This document shows positions 1 to 7,911 of a stretch of DNA of 64,000 nt, piece by piece. The position numbers were made by a program, and so were the translations under genes. A model generated the notes under the pieces. That model was not told the origin of the DNA. It saw only the letters and a program-made list of their open reading frames with translations, and made no database searches. This DNA is from Leifsonia sp. 1010 (lineage in GTDB: Bacteria > Actinomycetota > Actinomycetes > Actinomycetales > Microbacteriaceae), in assembly GCF_031455295.1 (NCBI RefSeq), contig NZ_JAVDSL010000001.1:434001-498000 (forward strand). Reading direction: 5' to 3'. Position 1 is the stretch's first letter, and every line of letters starts with the position of its first letter.

Positions 1-1149
1 CGGACGGGTGAACGCGGACGGGTCGATCGGGATGACGCTCGTCGTGTCTCCGATGACCGACCGGCCGGACGGAGCATCGGACTCGGGAGCTCCGAAGCCG
101 AGCAGAGCGGCGAGACCATGGCTCTCAGGCTCGCCTGCCTCGTCATCGTCGTCAGCGGGGATCTCCGGCGGGTCGAAGATGGTCCGCGGTTTCTCGGGTT
201 CGGGCGCGGGCGTCGGCAACGCCGGCTCGATCACCCAGGAGCGGACGGCGGCGGGCGGCTCGTCCTCCGGCGCTCCGGAGATGGAATCGGACGAGGACGT
301 CTCGTCCGTCGACGGCTCCTCGGGTGTGGCGAGGGGGGCGAAGATCCCGGCAGAACTCGGGGACTTCGGCTCGACGAAGGTCGACCGGAAGACGGGCGGC
401 ACGAGCGGAGGAGCGGCGTCTGGCTCGGGAACGGACGGCTCGGCCGCGATGGGCTCGGCCTGCCCGTCGGTCTCGGTCGGCTCGGTCGGCTCGGCAGGCT
501 CGGTCGGTGCGGCCGGCTCGGTCTGCACGGCCGGCTCAGTCGGCGACGCCCCGCCTCCGAGCGGTTCGAAGAGCGCTGTCGGCGTCGGATCGGCCCGCGT
601 CGGCTCCGGCTCGCTCGTCGCCGCGGCGAAGGGAGCCGTCCCGGCCTCCGCCGGTGTGGGCGTCTCCTCCTGCTCGACCAGAGGATCCCCTCCGACCCCC
701 GGCGTGAGGTTCCAATTGAACGCGACCGGGAACTCCGTCGGCTGCTCCTCGACGACCTCGGGCTCTTCGATGGCACTGCCGAGCAGTTCGTCGAACGGTG
801 ACGGCTCGTCCGACGCCGGCACATCGGGTGCCGATGAGGACGACGGAGCAATGGGCGCGGCATCCGCCTCGAAGGGAGCGGTGGGCGCGACCGGCACAGG
901 ACCCGCGTCCTCGACGGCTGCGGGTTCCGCGTCGCCAGCCCCAGCCTCGGGTGCGGAGGATACCTCGGCGGGACGATCGACGTGACGACCGCCGGTCAGC
1001 TGCTGCAGCAGCCAGTCCGCGCTGCCGAACTCGGGCTCCTCCGCCTCGGGCTCCTCCGCCTTGGGCTGCTCGGCCGGAACCTCGGGCGCATCCTGTCGTT
1101 CGTACGGACGTTCGTCGTCCGCAGCGCCCCGCCCGCGCTCGTCGGACAC
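1..1149 (-). CDS. Pro/Glu/Ala-rich acidic protein of unknown function, partial (runs off the left edge)
   Basis: This frame stays open on the minus strand from a GTG at 1147-1149 to the first base of the window, so 383 codons are visible and the C-terminus is missing. The product begins MSDERGRGAADDERPYERQD and is dominated by Glu, Pro, Ala, Asp, Ser and Thr, with EP/TEP runs (around 525-460 in DNA coordinates). Short ordered-looking islands include FGSADWLLQQLTGG near residue 40 and LAALLGFGAP near residue 345. No signal peptide or membrane span is visible. The start overlaps the pyrE stop by one base (TAGTG), so the two genes are translationally coupled. The antiparallel frames are also open but give Arg/Ser- or Gly/Ser-only products, which is typical of shadow frames. 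I do not recognise the family. It may be a disordered linker ahead of a domain outside the window. Confidence 0.7.
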   Translation of the reverse strand, partial: MSDERGRGAADDERPYERQDAPEVPAEQPKAEEPEAEEPEFGSADWLLQQLTGGRHVDRPAEVSSAPEAGAGDAEPAAVEDAGPVPVAPTAPFEADAAPIAPSSSSAPDVPASDEPSPFDELLGSAIEEPEVVEEQPTEFPVAFNWNLTPGVGGDPLVEQEETPTPAEAGTAPFAAATSEPEPTRADPTPTALFEPLGGGASPTEPAVQTEPAAPTEPAEPTEPTETDGQAEPIAAEPSVPEPDAAPPLVPPVFRSTFVEPKSPSSAGIFAPLATPEEPSTDETSSSDSISGAPEDEPPAAVRSWVIEPALPTPAPEPEKPRTIFDPPEIPADDDDEAGEPESHGLAALLGFGAPESDAPSGRSVIGDTTSVIPIDPSAFTRP

Positions 1150-1697
1150 TATGCCAGCCCCAGGTCCTTCAGGCCGATGGCGGCGTAGTAGGGGTAGCCC
1201 GCGGCCTCGATGGCCTCGCGCGCTCCGGTGTCGCGGTCGACGACGACAGCGACGGCGGCGATCTCGGCGCCGACCGTGCGCAGCGCCTCCGCGGCCTTGA
1301 GCGGGGAGCCGCCGGTCGTGGAGGTGTCTTCGAGCACGATCACGCGCTTGCCCTCGAGGTCGGGGCCTTCGACCTGCTTGCCGCGGCCGTGGTCCTTCGG
1401 CTCCTTGCGCACGACGAACGCGTCGTAGGTGAGGCCCTGGGCGGCGCCCTGGTGGAGGATCGCCGCGGCGACGGGGTCGGCGCCCATCGTCATGCCGCCG
1501 ACGGCGAAGACGTCGGGGATGTCACGGATGAGGTCGATCATGACGCGGCCGATGAGCGGCGCGACCCGGTGGTCGAGGCTGACCTTGCGCAGGTCGACGT
1601 AGTAGCTCGCCTTTTTGCCGCTGGTGAGCGTGAAGTCGCCGTGGAACACGGCCTCGGCGGCGATGTAGTCGATGAGCTGCTGTCGTGCGTCGGTCAC
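1149..1697 (-). CDS. pyrE: Orotate phosphoribosyltransferase
   Basis: It transfers a phosphoribosyl group from PRPP to orotate to make OMP, the fifth step of pyrimidine synthesis, in the cytoplasm. The 182-residue product is slightly shorter than the E. coli enzyme but usual for actinobacteria. It shows the orotate-side segment LTSGKKASYYVDLRKV (about residues 22-37) and the PRPP-binding loop VIVLEDTSTTGGS (about 120-132). The chosen start is GTG at 1695-1697 (VTDARQQL), because the frame upstream lacks family similarity and overlaps the divergent xthA gene. The downstream acidic protein overlaps its stop codon by one base, which indicates a shared transcript. Confidence 0.95.
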   Translation of the reverse strand: MTDARQQLIDYIAAEAVFHGDFTLTSGKKASYYVDLRKVSLDHRVAPLIGRVMIDLIRDIPDVFAVGGMTMGADPVAAAILHQGAAQGLTYDAFVVRKEPKDHGRGKQVEGPDLEGKRVIVLEDTSTTGGSPLKAAEALRTVGAEIAAVAVVVDRDTGAREAIEAAGYPYYAAIGLKDLGLA

Positions 1698-1799
1698 ATC
1701 CACGATTCTAGAGGGGAACCCGCCGCGCCCCGGGAGTTCTCCACAGGCGTCCTGGTTCCACCGATCCCTCCGGACTCGGGCGACGTCGGCGGCGGCCGA

Positions 1800-1805
1800 T
1801 ACGAT
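1800..1805 (+). promoter_or_regulatory. -10 box of a leaderless promoter for xthA
   Basis: TACGAT ends 6 nt before the xthA ATG at 1812, so transcription would start at the A of the start codon. No Shine-Dalgarno sequence precedes the ATG. The assignment is inferred from spacing, which recurs across this window. Confidence 0.5.
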
Positions 1806-1811
1806 CGGAGC

Positions 1812-2660
1812 ATGCGCGTCGCGACCTGGAATGTGAACTCGATCCGCACCCGCGTGGGCCGCGTCGTCGACTGGATGGTCCGCGAAGACGTGGATGTGCT
1901 CGCCATGCAGGAGATCAAATGCAAGCCCGAGCAGTTCCCCTACCAGCCGTTCGAGGACGCGGGCTACGAGGTCGTTCTGCACGGCCTGAACCAGTGGAAC
2001 GGCGTCGCCATCGCCAGCCGCCTGCCGCTGGAGGACGTGACCATCGGCTTCCCGGACATGCCGGGCTTCCTGAAAGACCATGACGGGCCGGACCTCCCGA
2101 AGGAGGCGCGCGCGATCGGCGCAACGGTCGAGGGCATCCGGCTGTGGAGCCTGTACGTGCCCAACGGCCGGTCGCTCGCCGACCCGCACTACGTCTACAA
2201 GCTCGACTGGCTGGCCGCGCTGGCCGCCGACACACAGCGCTGGCTCGCCGACGACCCGACCCTCCAACTCGCCCTCATGGGCGACTGGAACGTCGCCCCG
2301 TTCGACTCCGACGTCGGCGACCCGAGCCTGGTGCCCGGCATCTCGACCCACATCTCGCCGCCCGAGCGGACGGCGTTCGCGGCGTTCGAGAAGGCCGGTC
2401 TGACCGATGTCGTCCGGCCGATCGTGCCGGACGGCTACACGTACTGGGACTACAAGCAGCTGCGATTCCCGCGCAACGAGGGGCTCCGCATCGACTTCAT
2501 CCTCGGGTCGCGTGCGTTCGCCGACCGGGTGGTGGATGCGAGCATCCATCGAAACGAGCGGAAGGGCGACGCCCCCAGCGACCACGTGCCCGTCCTCGTC
2601 GAGCTGGCGCCGGTCGCGGCGGCCGACGACGATGACGACCGACCCATGATCTTCGGCTGA
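1812..2660 (+). CDS. xthA: Exodeoxyribonuclease III (AP endonuclease family 1)
   Basis: This is a cytoplasmic DNA-repair nuclease that cleaves 5' of abasic sites and removes 3' blocking groups in base-excision repair. The 282-residue protein covers the whole EEP nuclease fold. Visible catalytic elements are N7 (MRVATWN), E34 (AMQEIK), Y115 (YVPNGR), D158/N160 (GDWNVAP), D228 (RIDFIL) and the general base H258 (SDHVP). The ATG at 1812 starts exactly at the conserved N-terminus. It lies 6 nt after a TACGAT box, so the mRNA is probably leaderless. It is divergent from pyrE. A short Asp run at residues 272-276 near the C-terminus is unusual but outside the fold. Confidence 0.95.
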   Translation: MRVATWNVNSIRTRVGRVVDWMVREDVDVLAMQEIKCKPEQFPYQPFEDAGYEVVLHGLNQWNGVAIASRLPLEDVTIGFPDMPGFLKDHDGPDLPKEARAIGATVEGIRLWSLYVPNGRSLADPHYVYKLDWLAALAADTQRWLADDPTLQLALMGDWNVAPFDSDVGDPSLVPGISTHISPPERTAFAAFEKAGLTDVVRPIVPDGYTYWDYKQLRFPRNEGLRIDFILGSRAFADRVVDASIHRNERKGDAPSDHVPVLVELAPVAAADDDDDRPMIFG

Positions 2661-2670
2661 CGGAGCACCG

Positions 2671-3087
2671 ATGAGCACGCCGCCCCCGCCCGGTTACTCC
2701 GCATACCCGGTTCAACCGGGCTTCCCGCCGCCCGCGCCTGCGCGCCGGCCGGTGGTCGTCTGGGATCTGGTGACCTCGATCATCCTGCTGGTGTTCGCGG
2801 TCGTCGTCGCCGCCATCCTCACGTTCGCCGCGTTCTTCCTCGCGTTCGCGAGCGACCCATGTGGGGCGTCGACGGTGTGCGACACCGATCGCATGGGCAT
2901 CGGCTTCGTCATCGCACTGTTCGGACCGGGCGTGGTCACCCTGATCACCGTGATTGTCGCGGTCGTGCTGCTCATCGTCCGGCGCATCGCCTTCTGGGTC
3001 CCGATCGTCGGTATCCTGCTCGCCGTGGGCGTGTGGGTCGGCGGTGCGGCGCTCGTCATCTCCGGCGTACCGGGAGCATCCCTCTAG
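2671..3087 (+). CDS. Small proline-tailed membrane protein, unknown function
   Basis: The 138-residue product has a Pro-rich cytoplasmic N-terminus (residues 1-27, PPPPGYSAYPVQPGFPPP) followed by three or four hydrophobic spans at about 30-56, 75-98 and 104-132. Two Cys residues (DPCGASTVC) sit in the first external loop and could form a disulfide. This layout resembles small actinobacterial membrane proteins of unknown function (DUF6264-like, from memory). It follows xthA by 10 nt in the same direction and may be co-transcribed with it. No enzymatic motif is present. Confidence 0.75.
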   Translation: MSTPPPPGYSAYPVQPGFPPPAPARRPVVVWDLVTSIILLVFAVVVAAILTFAAFFLAFASDPCGASTVCDTDRMGIGFVIALFGPGVVTLITVIVAVVLLIVRRIAFWVPIVGILLAVGVWVGGAALVISGVPGASL

Positions 3088-3126
3088 TCGCGTTCCTCCA
3101 CCGCATCCGAACCGGCCGCGCCAACT

Positions 3127-3137
3127 TTCGTTACGAA
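3127..3137. promoter_or_regulatory. Palindrome upstream of the ssu-like operon, candidate operator
   Basis: TTCGTTACGAA is an 11-bp palindrome centred on one base, about 54 nt before the ATP-binding-protein ATG. A TAGCGT box at 3176-3181 could be the -10 element (10 nt before the ATG). Size and position suit a TetR- or GntR-type operator. No regulator gene is adjacent, so its binder is unknown. Confidence 0.35.
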
Positions 3138-3190
3138 GCGTTGCGCCGGGCCAGCGGGCGCGTGGCTCGCGTCGGTAGCGTCAGAGCACC

Positions 3191-4072
3191 ATGACCGCCT
3201 CGTCCTCCGCCTACCCCGTCGAGTTCGCCGGCGTCGCGCGCTCGTTCCCGGCGCCGAACCGGCGCTCCCGGAAGCGCGCCCCGGGCGATCGTGAGCGCGA
3301 GGCGTCCGCTCCGACCACGCGCACGGTGCTTCGGGATGTGTCCCTCGGGATCCGCGCGGGCGAGGTCGTCGCGATCCTCGGCCCGAGTGGATGCGGCAAG
3401 TCGACCCTCCTGCGCATCGCCGGCGGACTCGACGCGCCCACCGGCGGAGCCGCCCTGATCGACCGGACCACGGTCGCCGGGTTCGACGCCCGCTGCGCCG
3501 TCGGGTTCCAGGAGCCACGGCTGCTGCCTTGGCGTTCACTCGCCGACAACGTCGCGCTCGGCCTGCCCCGCGGCCTCGACCGCGACGCCGGGCGGCAGCG
3601 GGTCGCCCAGCTTCTCGACCTCGTCGGGCTGACGGGCTCCGCGACCCTCCGCCCTCGGGAGGTCTCCGGTGGCATGGCGCAGCGCGCGTCGCTCGCCCGC
3701 GCTCTGGCCCGCAACCCCGGCGTCCTCCTGCTGGACGAGCCGTTCGGCGCTCTGGACGCGCTCACCCGTCTGAAGATGCAGGACCTGCTTCTCGACATCC
3801 ACGCCGCGGCGCCCGCCACCATCCTGCTGGTCACCCACGACGTCGACGAGGCCCTGCAGCTCGCCGACCGCGTCGTGCTGCTCGGCGCAGAGGACGGGCA
3901 GCCCGGCTCCACGATCCGCAGCGTCACGACCGTGCCAGGAAGCCGACCGCGCGACCGCGGCTCCGCCGAGCTCGCCCAGCTGCGGGCCGAGCTGCTCGAC
4001 GGCCTCGGCATCGACCGACACGGCCGCGCCCGCGACGAGCAGCGGGCGACCGTCCCCGTATTCCCGTACTGA
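3191..4072 (+). CDS. ssuB: ABC transporter ATP-binding protein, nitrate/sulfonate/taurine type
   Basis: This is the nucleotide-binding subunit that powers uptake with the permease at 5187 and the binding protein at 4141. The 293-residue product has Walker A GPSGCGKST (64-72), Q-loop Q107 (GFQEPRLLPWR, which is characteristic of the SsuB/TauB/NrtD group), signature VSGGMAQR (158-165), Walker B LLLDEPFG (179-186) and switch H216. An Arg-rich insertion at residues 23-45 precedes the first core strand and is not typical of SsuB. The order B-A-C and the short gaps show one operon. The substrate class comes from family resemblance only, since no SsuD/TauD desulfonating enzyme is nearby. Confidence 0.85.
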   Translation: MTASSSAYPVEFAGVARSFPAPNRRSRKRAPGDREREASAPTTRTVLRDVSLGIRAGEVVAILGPSGCGKSTLLRIAGGLDAPTGGAALIDRTTVAGFDARCAVGFQEPRLLPWRSLADNVALGLPRGLDRDAGRQRVAQLLDLVGLTGSATLRPREVSGGMAQRASLARALARNPGVLLLDEPFGALDALTRLKMQDLLLDIHAAAPATILLVTHDVDEALQLADRVVLLGAEDGQPGSTIRSVTTVPGSRPRDRGSAELAQLRAELLDGLGIDRHGRARDEQRATVPVFPY

Positions 4073-4140
4073 ACCGCACTCGCACCATCGCGTCACCACA
4101 GCCGCACCACCCGCTCCCCCACACCCCCGAGAGAGGCATC

Positions 4141-5178
4141 ATGCGCCGCAGACCCACCATCCTGACCGCCGCCGCCGGCATCGTCGCGGCCGCCAGCCTG
4201 CTGCTGACCGGCTGCGTCGCCGGAGAGGGCGCCGCCTCCGGCGCCACCAACTCCGCCGGAGTGACGAAGGGCGGCACGCTCAACATCGACTTCGCGACCT
4301 ACAACCCGCTCAGCCTCGTCATCAAGAAGGAGGGCTGGCTCGAGAAGGCCCTGAAGAAGCAGGACATCACGGTCAACTGGGTGCAGTCCGCCGGCTCCAA
4401 CAAGGCGAACGAGGCCCTCCGCTCCGGCGCCATCGACGTCGGCTCGACCGCCGGTTCGGCGGCGCTGCTTGCCCGCTCGAACGGCTCGCAGATCAAGACC
4501 ATCGACATCTACTCGCAGCCCGAGTGGTCGGCCATCGTCGTCGGCCCGAACTCGACCATCACGTCGGTGAAGGACCTCAAGGGCAAGCAGGTCGCGGGTA
4601 CGAAGGGCACCGACCCGTACTTCTTCCTGCTGCAGGCGCTCGAGGCCAACGGTCTCTCGGCCAAGGATGTGACCATCCAGAACCTCCAGCACGCCGACGG
4701 CTGGGCCGCCCTGCAGAACGGCTCCGTCGACGCGTGGAGCGGACTCGACCCGATCATGGCCAACGCCGAGAAGTCGGGCGCGAAGCTCGTCTACCGCAAC
4801 GTGAAGTTCAACACCTACGGCTTCCTCAACGCCACGGAGTCGTTCCTCGACTCCAAGCCGGATGTCGCGCAGACCGTCGTGAACACCTACGAGTACGCCC
4901 GGGCGTGGGCCGAGAAGCACCCCGACGAGACGGCCAAGATCCTGTCCGACGTCGCCGGCATCGACCCGGCCGTCGCCACCACGGTGATCACAGAGCGCAC
5001 CAACCTGGACGTCTCGAACATCCCCGGCAAGGCGCAGCTGGCCGTGCTGAAGAAGGTCGGCCCGATCTTCGTCGAGTCGGGCGACGTGAAGTCCCAGACC
5101 GACATCGACAAGGCACTCGACTCGCTGCTCGACCCGACCTTCGCGAAGAAGGCCGACCCGAGCGCCATCGGAGGCTGA
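4141..5178 (+). CDS. ssuA: ABC transporter substrate-binding lipoprotein, aliphatic sulfonate type
   Basis: This is the extracellular binding protein of the importer. The 345-residue precursor has an Arg-rich n-region, a hydrophobic core and the lipobox LLLTGC (Cys22), so it is a diacylglyceryl-anchored lipoprotein. The mature part has the NMT1/SsuA-like two-lobe pattern: NIDFATYNPLSLVIKKEGW near the N-terminus, ALRSGAIDVGSTAGSAALLA, then VKDLKGKQVAGTKGTDPYFFLLQALEANG split over the hinge. The start codon follows GAGAGGCATC, a good ribosome-binding site. It is 68 nt downstream of the ATPase gene and 8 nt upstream of the permease gene. Confidence 0.88.
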   Translation: MRRRPTILTAAAGIVAAASLLLTGCVAGEGAASGATNSAGVTKGGTLNIDFATYNPLSLVIKKEGWLEKALKKQDITVNWVQSAGSNKANEALRSGAIDVGSTAGSAALLARSNGSQIKTIDIYSQPEWSAIVVGPNSTITSVKDLKGKQVAGTKGTDPYFFLLQALEANGLSAKDVTIQNLQHADGWAALQNGSVDAWSGLDPIMANAEKSGAKLVYRNVKFNTYGFLNATESFLDSKPDVAQTVVNTYEYARAWAEKHPDETAKILSDVAGIDPAVATTVITERTNLDVSNIPGKAQLAVLKKVGPIFVESGDVKSQTDIDKALDSLLDPTFAKKADPSAIGG

Positions 5179-5186
5179 CGCATCCC

Positions 5187-5999
5187 ATGACCGTCCAGAA
5201 CGCACCGGAGGCCGTCACGACGGCTGCCGTCCGCACGTCCCCGCTGTCGCGTCGCGGGGTGAGGATCGCCGCGGGATTCATCATCCCCTTCGTGCTGCTC
5301 GCCGTGTGGCAGCTGGCGTCGACCTCCGGTGCGTTCACGTCGTCGCAGCTGCCCTCGCCGTCGATGGTGTGGGAGGCCGCGGTCGACCTCGCCCAGCGCG
5401 GGCTGCTGGGCCAGTACGTGGCGATCTCGACCCAGCGCGTGCTGATCGGCTTCGCCTTCGGGGCGGGTCTCGGGCTGCTGCTCGGGGCGCTGGTGGGTCT
5501 GTCGCGCTGGTCGGATGTGCTGTTCAGCCCGACGCTCGCCGCCATCCGGGCGGTTCCGTCGCTCGCCTGGGTGCCCCTGCTGATCCTGTGGTTCAAGATC
5601 GGCGAGGACTCGAAGATCATCCTGATCGCGATCGGCGCGTTCTTCCCCGTCTACACGACGGTCGGCGCCGCGCTGAAGCACGTGGACCGGCACCTGGTGG
5701 AGGCGGGACGCGCGTTCGGGCTGAACGGCGTCCGGCTGCTGACGACCGTCCAGCTCCCTGCCGTGCTGCCGTCGGTGATCTCCGGTCTCCGGCTCGCCAT
5801 GGCGCAGGCGTGGCTGTTCCTCGTCGCCGCCGAGCTGATCGCCTCGTCGATGGGACTCGGCTTCCTGCTCATCGACTCTCAGAACAACGGCCGGACCGAC
5901 CGCCTCTTCCTGGCGATCATCCTGCTCGCGATCCTGGGCATCATCACCGACTCGCTGCTCGGTCTGTTCGAGCGGTGGACGGCCCGCCGCTGGGGCTGA
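5187..5999 (+). CDS. ssuC: ABC transporter permease, aliphatic sulfonate type
   Basis: This is the membrane-channel subunit of the ssu-like importer. The 270-residue protein has six predicted membrane spans and the EAA loop that contacts the ATPase (EAGRAFGLNGVRLLTTVQLP, roughly residues 172-191). It contains the BPD_transp_1 signature region IRAVPSLAWVPLLILWFKIG around residue 120. Its ATG lies 8 nt after the binding-protein stop. It ends the operon, and the stop codon begins a set of short tandem repeats that leads into a hairpin. Confidence 0.88.
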   Translation: MTVQNAPEAVTTAAVRTSPLSRRGVRIAAGFIIPFVLLAVWQLASTSGAFTSSQLPSPSMVWEAAVDLAQRGLLGQYVAISTQRVLIGFAFGAGLGLLLGALVGLSRWSDVLFSPTLAAIRAVPSLAWVPLLILWFKIGEDSKIILIAIGAFFPVYTTVGAALKHVDRHLVEAGRAFGLNGVRLLTTVQLPAVLPSVISGLRLAMAQAWLFLVAAELIASSMGLGFLLIDSQNNGRTDRLFLAIILLAILGIITDSLLGLFERWTARRWG

Positions 6000-6041
6000 G
6001 CGCCGCCCCGTTGAGCGCCGCCTCGCTGAGCGCCGCCTCCC
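5997..6041. repeat. Three 15-bp tandem repeats starting at the ssuC stop codon
   Basis: TGAGCGCCGCC is repeated at 5997, 6012 and 6027, each followed by four variable bases. The first copy contains the ssuC stop codon. The last copy forms the left arm of the hairpin at 6031-6050, so the repeats may come from slippage at a terminator arm. Confidence 0.7.
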
Positions 6042-6050
6042 GGGGCGGCG
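6031..6050. terminator. Hairpin between convergent genes, probable terminator
   Basis: CGCCGCC pairs with GGCGGCG around a TCCCGG loop (7 bp). It lies between the 3' ends of ssuC and the DUF2795 gene. There is no U-tract, which is common in this GC range. Confidence 0.5.
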
Positions 6051-6065
6051 TGCCGCATCCGCTCG

Positions 6066-6260
6066 TCAGCTGCCGCTGATGCCCTCCGTCACCTGCACCG
6101 GGCTCTCGAAGTCGCGGTCGGGCAGGCCCTCGAGCGCGTCGATGACCTCCTTCGGCGCTCCCTGGCCCTGCGCCGTGCCGACGAGGTCGGCTTTGCTCGC
6201 GGGGTAATCGACCCCGCTCAGGTACTTCTGCACGTCGATCTGGATGGGCCGATCGGCCAT
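6066..6260 (-). CDS. DUF2795 family small protein
   Basis: The 64-residue product begins MADRPIQIDVQKYLSGVDYP and continues with ASKADLVGTAQGQGAPKEV, IDALEGLPDRDFESPVQVTE. This is the usual DUF2795 pattern, a short helical domain of unknown function often found near stress genes. The start at 6258-6260 is fixed by AAGGAG 7 nt upstream; an upstream extension is open but has no family similarity. It is divergent from the SRPBCC gene at 6439 across 178 bp. Confidence 0.85.
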   Translation of the reverse strand: MADRPIQIDVQKYLSGVDYPASKADLVGTAQGQGAPKEVIDALEGLPDRDFESPVQVTEGISGS

Positions 6261-6438
6261 GTCCGTCTCCTTCCGCTCGTGAGTGAACGAGTCCACGCGT
6301 ACCCCCATCTCGTCGGGTCGCAAGACCTTGCAACGCGCTTCCCGTCGCACGATCCACCTGTGAAGTCCAGGGTCTATACCCATCCGGTGCCGGGCCTACC
6401 GTCAGCCCAGAACCCAGAAGAAAGCGAAAGGAGCCGTA

Positions 6439-6906
6439 ATGGCTGCAGTGACTCAGTCCATCGACGTGAACGTGCCGGTCTCGACGGCGTACAACCAGTG
6501 GACCCAGTTCGAGTCCTTCCCGCACTTCCTCGACGAGGTCGAGGAGATCCGCCAGGTCGACGACACCACCAACCACTGGCGGGTGAAGATCGGCGGTGCG
6601 GAGCGCCAGTTCGACACGGTCATCACCGAGCAGCTTCCGGACGAGCGCGTGGCGTGGAAGTCCGTCGCCGGCGACACCGAGCACGCGGGCGTCGTCACGT
6701 TCCACCGTCTCTCCGACACCGAGACGAAGGTGACGGTGCAGCTGGAGTGGGCGCCGTCCGACGCCCTCGAGAAGATCGGGTCGGTGTTCGGCCTCGACGA
6801 CCACGCCGTCAAGAAGGACCTCGAGAACTTCAAGAAGTTCATCGAGTCGCAGGGCACCGAGACGGGCGCCTGGCGCGGCGAGGTGGACCGCGGCGAGACG
6901 GTCTGA
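6439..6906 (+). CDS. SRPBCC family protein (polyketide cyclase/dehydrase-like)
   Basis: The 155-residue cytoplasmic protein fits the helix-grip START/Bet v1 fold. It has an N-terminal strand AAVTQSIDVNVPVSTAYNQW, then QFESFPHFLDEVEEIRQVDD, alternating strands, and a long C-terminal helix (about 118-140). Proteins of this type bind hydrophobic ligands, and actinobacterial versions of this length often sit among general-stress genes. The ATG has the ribosome-binding site AAAGGAG. Its ligand is unknown. A strong hairpin terminator follows 24 nt after the stop. Confidence 0.8.
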   Translation: MAAVTQSIDVNVPVSTAYNQWTQFESFPHFLDEVEEIRQVDDTTNHWRVKIGGAERQFDTVITEQLPDERVAWKSVAGDTEHAGVVTFHRLSDTETKVTVQLEWAPSDALEKIGSVFGLDDHAVKKDLENFKKFIESQGTETGAWRGEVDRGETV

Positions 6907-6929
6907 TCCGTCTGCTTCCCAGAGCCAGG

Positions 6930-6960
6930 ACGGCGCCGGTGCGATCTGCACCGGCGCCGT
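6930..6960. terminator. Intrinsic terminator after the SRPBCC gene, probably bidirectional
   Basis: ACGGCGCCGGTGC pairs perfectly with GCACCGGCGCCGT (13 bp) around a GATCT loop. A pyrimidine-rich TCTCTCTGTCTG follows on the plus strand. It separates the convergent SRPBCC and SDR genes. Confidence 0.85.
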
Positions 6961-6976
6961 TCTCTCTGTCTGCGTC

Positions 6977-7816
6977 CTACAGGATGGGGCGCCCCCCGGT
7001 GACGGCGATCCGCGCACCCGAGATGTACGAGCCGTCGTCGGATGCGAGCAGCACGTAGACCGGCGCCAGCTCGGCCGGCTGTCCCGCCCGCCCCAGCGGG
7101 GTATCGCTCCCGAACTGGCTCACCTTCTCCTCCGGCATGGTCGAGGGGATGAGCGGCGTCCAGATCGGACCCGGTGCGACGCTGTTGGCCCGGATGCCCT
7201 TGTCACCGAGCAGCTGCGCCAGCGACGCCGTCATGTTCGCGATGGCGGCCTTCGTCGCCGCGTAGGGCAGCAGGGTCGGGGAGGGCATGTCGGAGTTCAC
7301 CGACGACGACCCGATGATGCTCGCGCCGGGCTTCATGTGCGGCACGGACGCCTTCGCCAGGTGGAAGAAGGCGGAGATGTTGGTCGCGATCGTGTGGTCC
7401 CACTCCTCGTCGGGGATCTCGTCCAGCGACTCGCGCGTCATCTGGTAGGCCGCGTTGCTGACGAGCACGTCGATGCCACCCAGTTCCTCGACGGTCTTCG
7501 CGACGATGTCGCGGCAGTGCTGCGGGTCCGATACGTCGCCGCGCAGCAGCAGCGCCTTCCGCCCGGCCTCCCGGACCCATTTCGCCGTGTCCTCCGCGTC
7601 GTCGTCTTCGTTCAGATACGAGATGGCGACGTCGGCGCCCTCGCGGGCGTAGGCGATGGCGACCGCCTTGCCGATGCCGCTGTCCGCGCCGGTGATGAGC
7701 GCGACCTTGCCGGTCAGCTTGCCGCTGCCGCGGTACGTCTCCTCGCCGTGGTCGGGGCGCGGCTCCATCGCGTCCGTCGTACCGGGGGGCTGTTGCTGCT
7801 GCTCAGGGAAAGACAT
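6977..7816 (-). CDS. SDR family oxidoreductase, general-stress type (YdaD/GSP39-like)
   Basis: This is an NAD(P)-dependent short-chain dehydrogenase of 279 residues. A Gln/Pro-rich N-terminal extension (1-30) precedes the Rossmann motif TGADSGIG (42-49). The catalytic Ser is near 171 (IIGSSSVNS), and Tyr185 and Lys189 form YAATK. The usual NNAG appears as SNAA (120-123). The N-terminal extension and the PGPIWTPLIPSTMP segment match the B. subtilis general-stress protein 39 subgroup. The substrate is unknown. It ends against a bidirectional terminator and is divergent from the small acidic gene at 7912. Confidence 0.85.
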   Translation of the reverse strand: MSFPEQQQQPPGTTDAMEPRPDHGEETYRGSGKLTGKVALITGADSGIGKAVAIAYAREGADVAISYLNEDDDAEDTAKWVREAGRKALLLRGDVSDPQHCRDIVAKTVEELGGIDVLVSNAAYQMTRESLDEIPDEEWDHTIATNISAFFHLAKASVPHMKPGASIIGSSSVNSDMPSPTLLPYAATKAAIANMTASLAQLLGDKGIRANSVAPGPIWTPLIPSTMPEEKVSQFGSDTPLGRAGQPAELAPVYVLLASDDGSYISGARIAVTGGRPIL

Positions 7817-7911
7817 CCATCGACCTCCATTCGTGTACTTCCACGGAACACCCGCTTCCGCACCCCGTCAGGGGCTTGGGCGGCCCGGGATGTGCGCGTA
7901 CCGTCCCTCCA

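Noticed and set aside
8-985. A long Gly/Ser-rich plus-strand reading frame, and Arg-rich frames on both strands over the same bases
   Set aside because: The minus-strand frame reading off the left edge has sensible acidic composition, starts at the pyrE stop and explains the others as shadows of its codons.
3391-5178. A 595-codon open frame joining an Arg-rich N-terminus to the sulfonate-binding protein
   Set aside because: The Arg-rich part overlaps the ATP-binding-protein gene out of frame. The binding protein has its own ribosome-binding site, signal peptide and lipobox from 4141.
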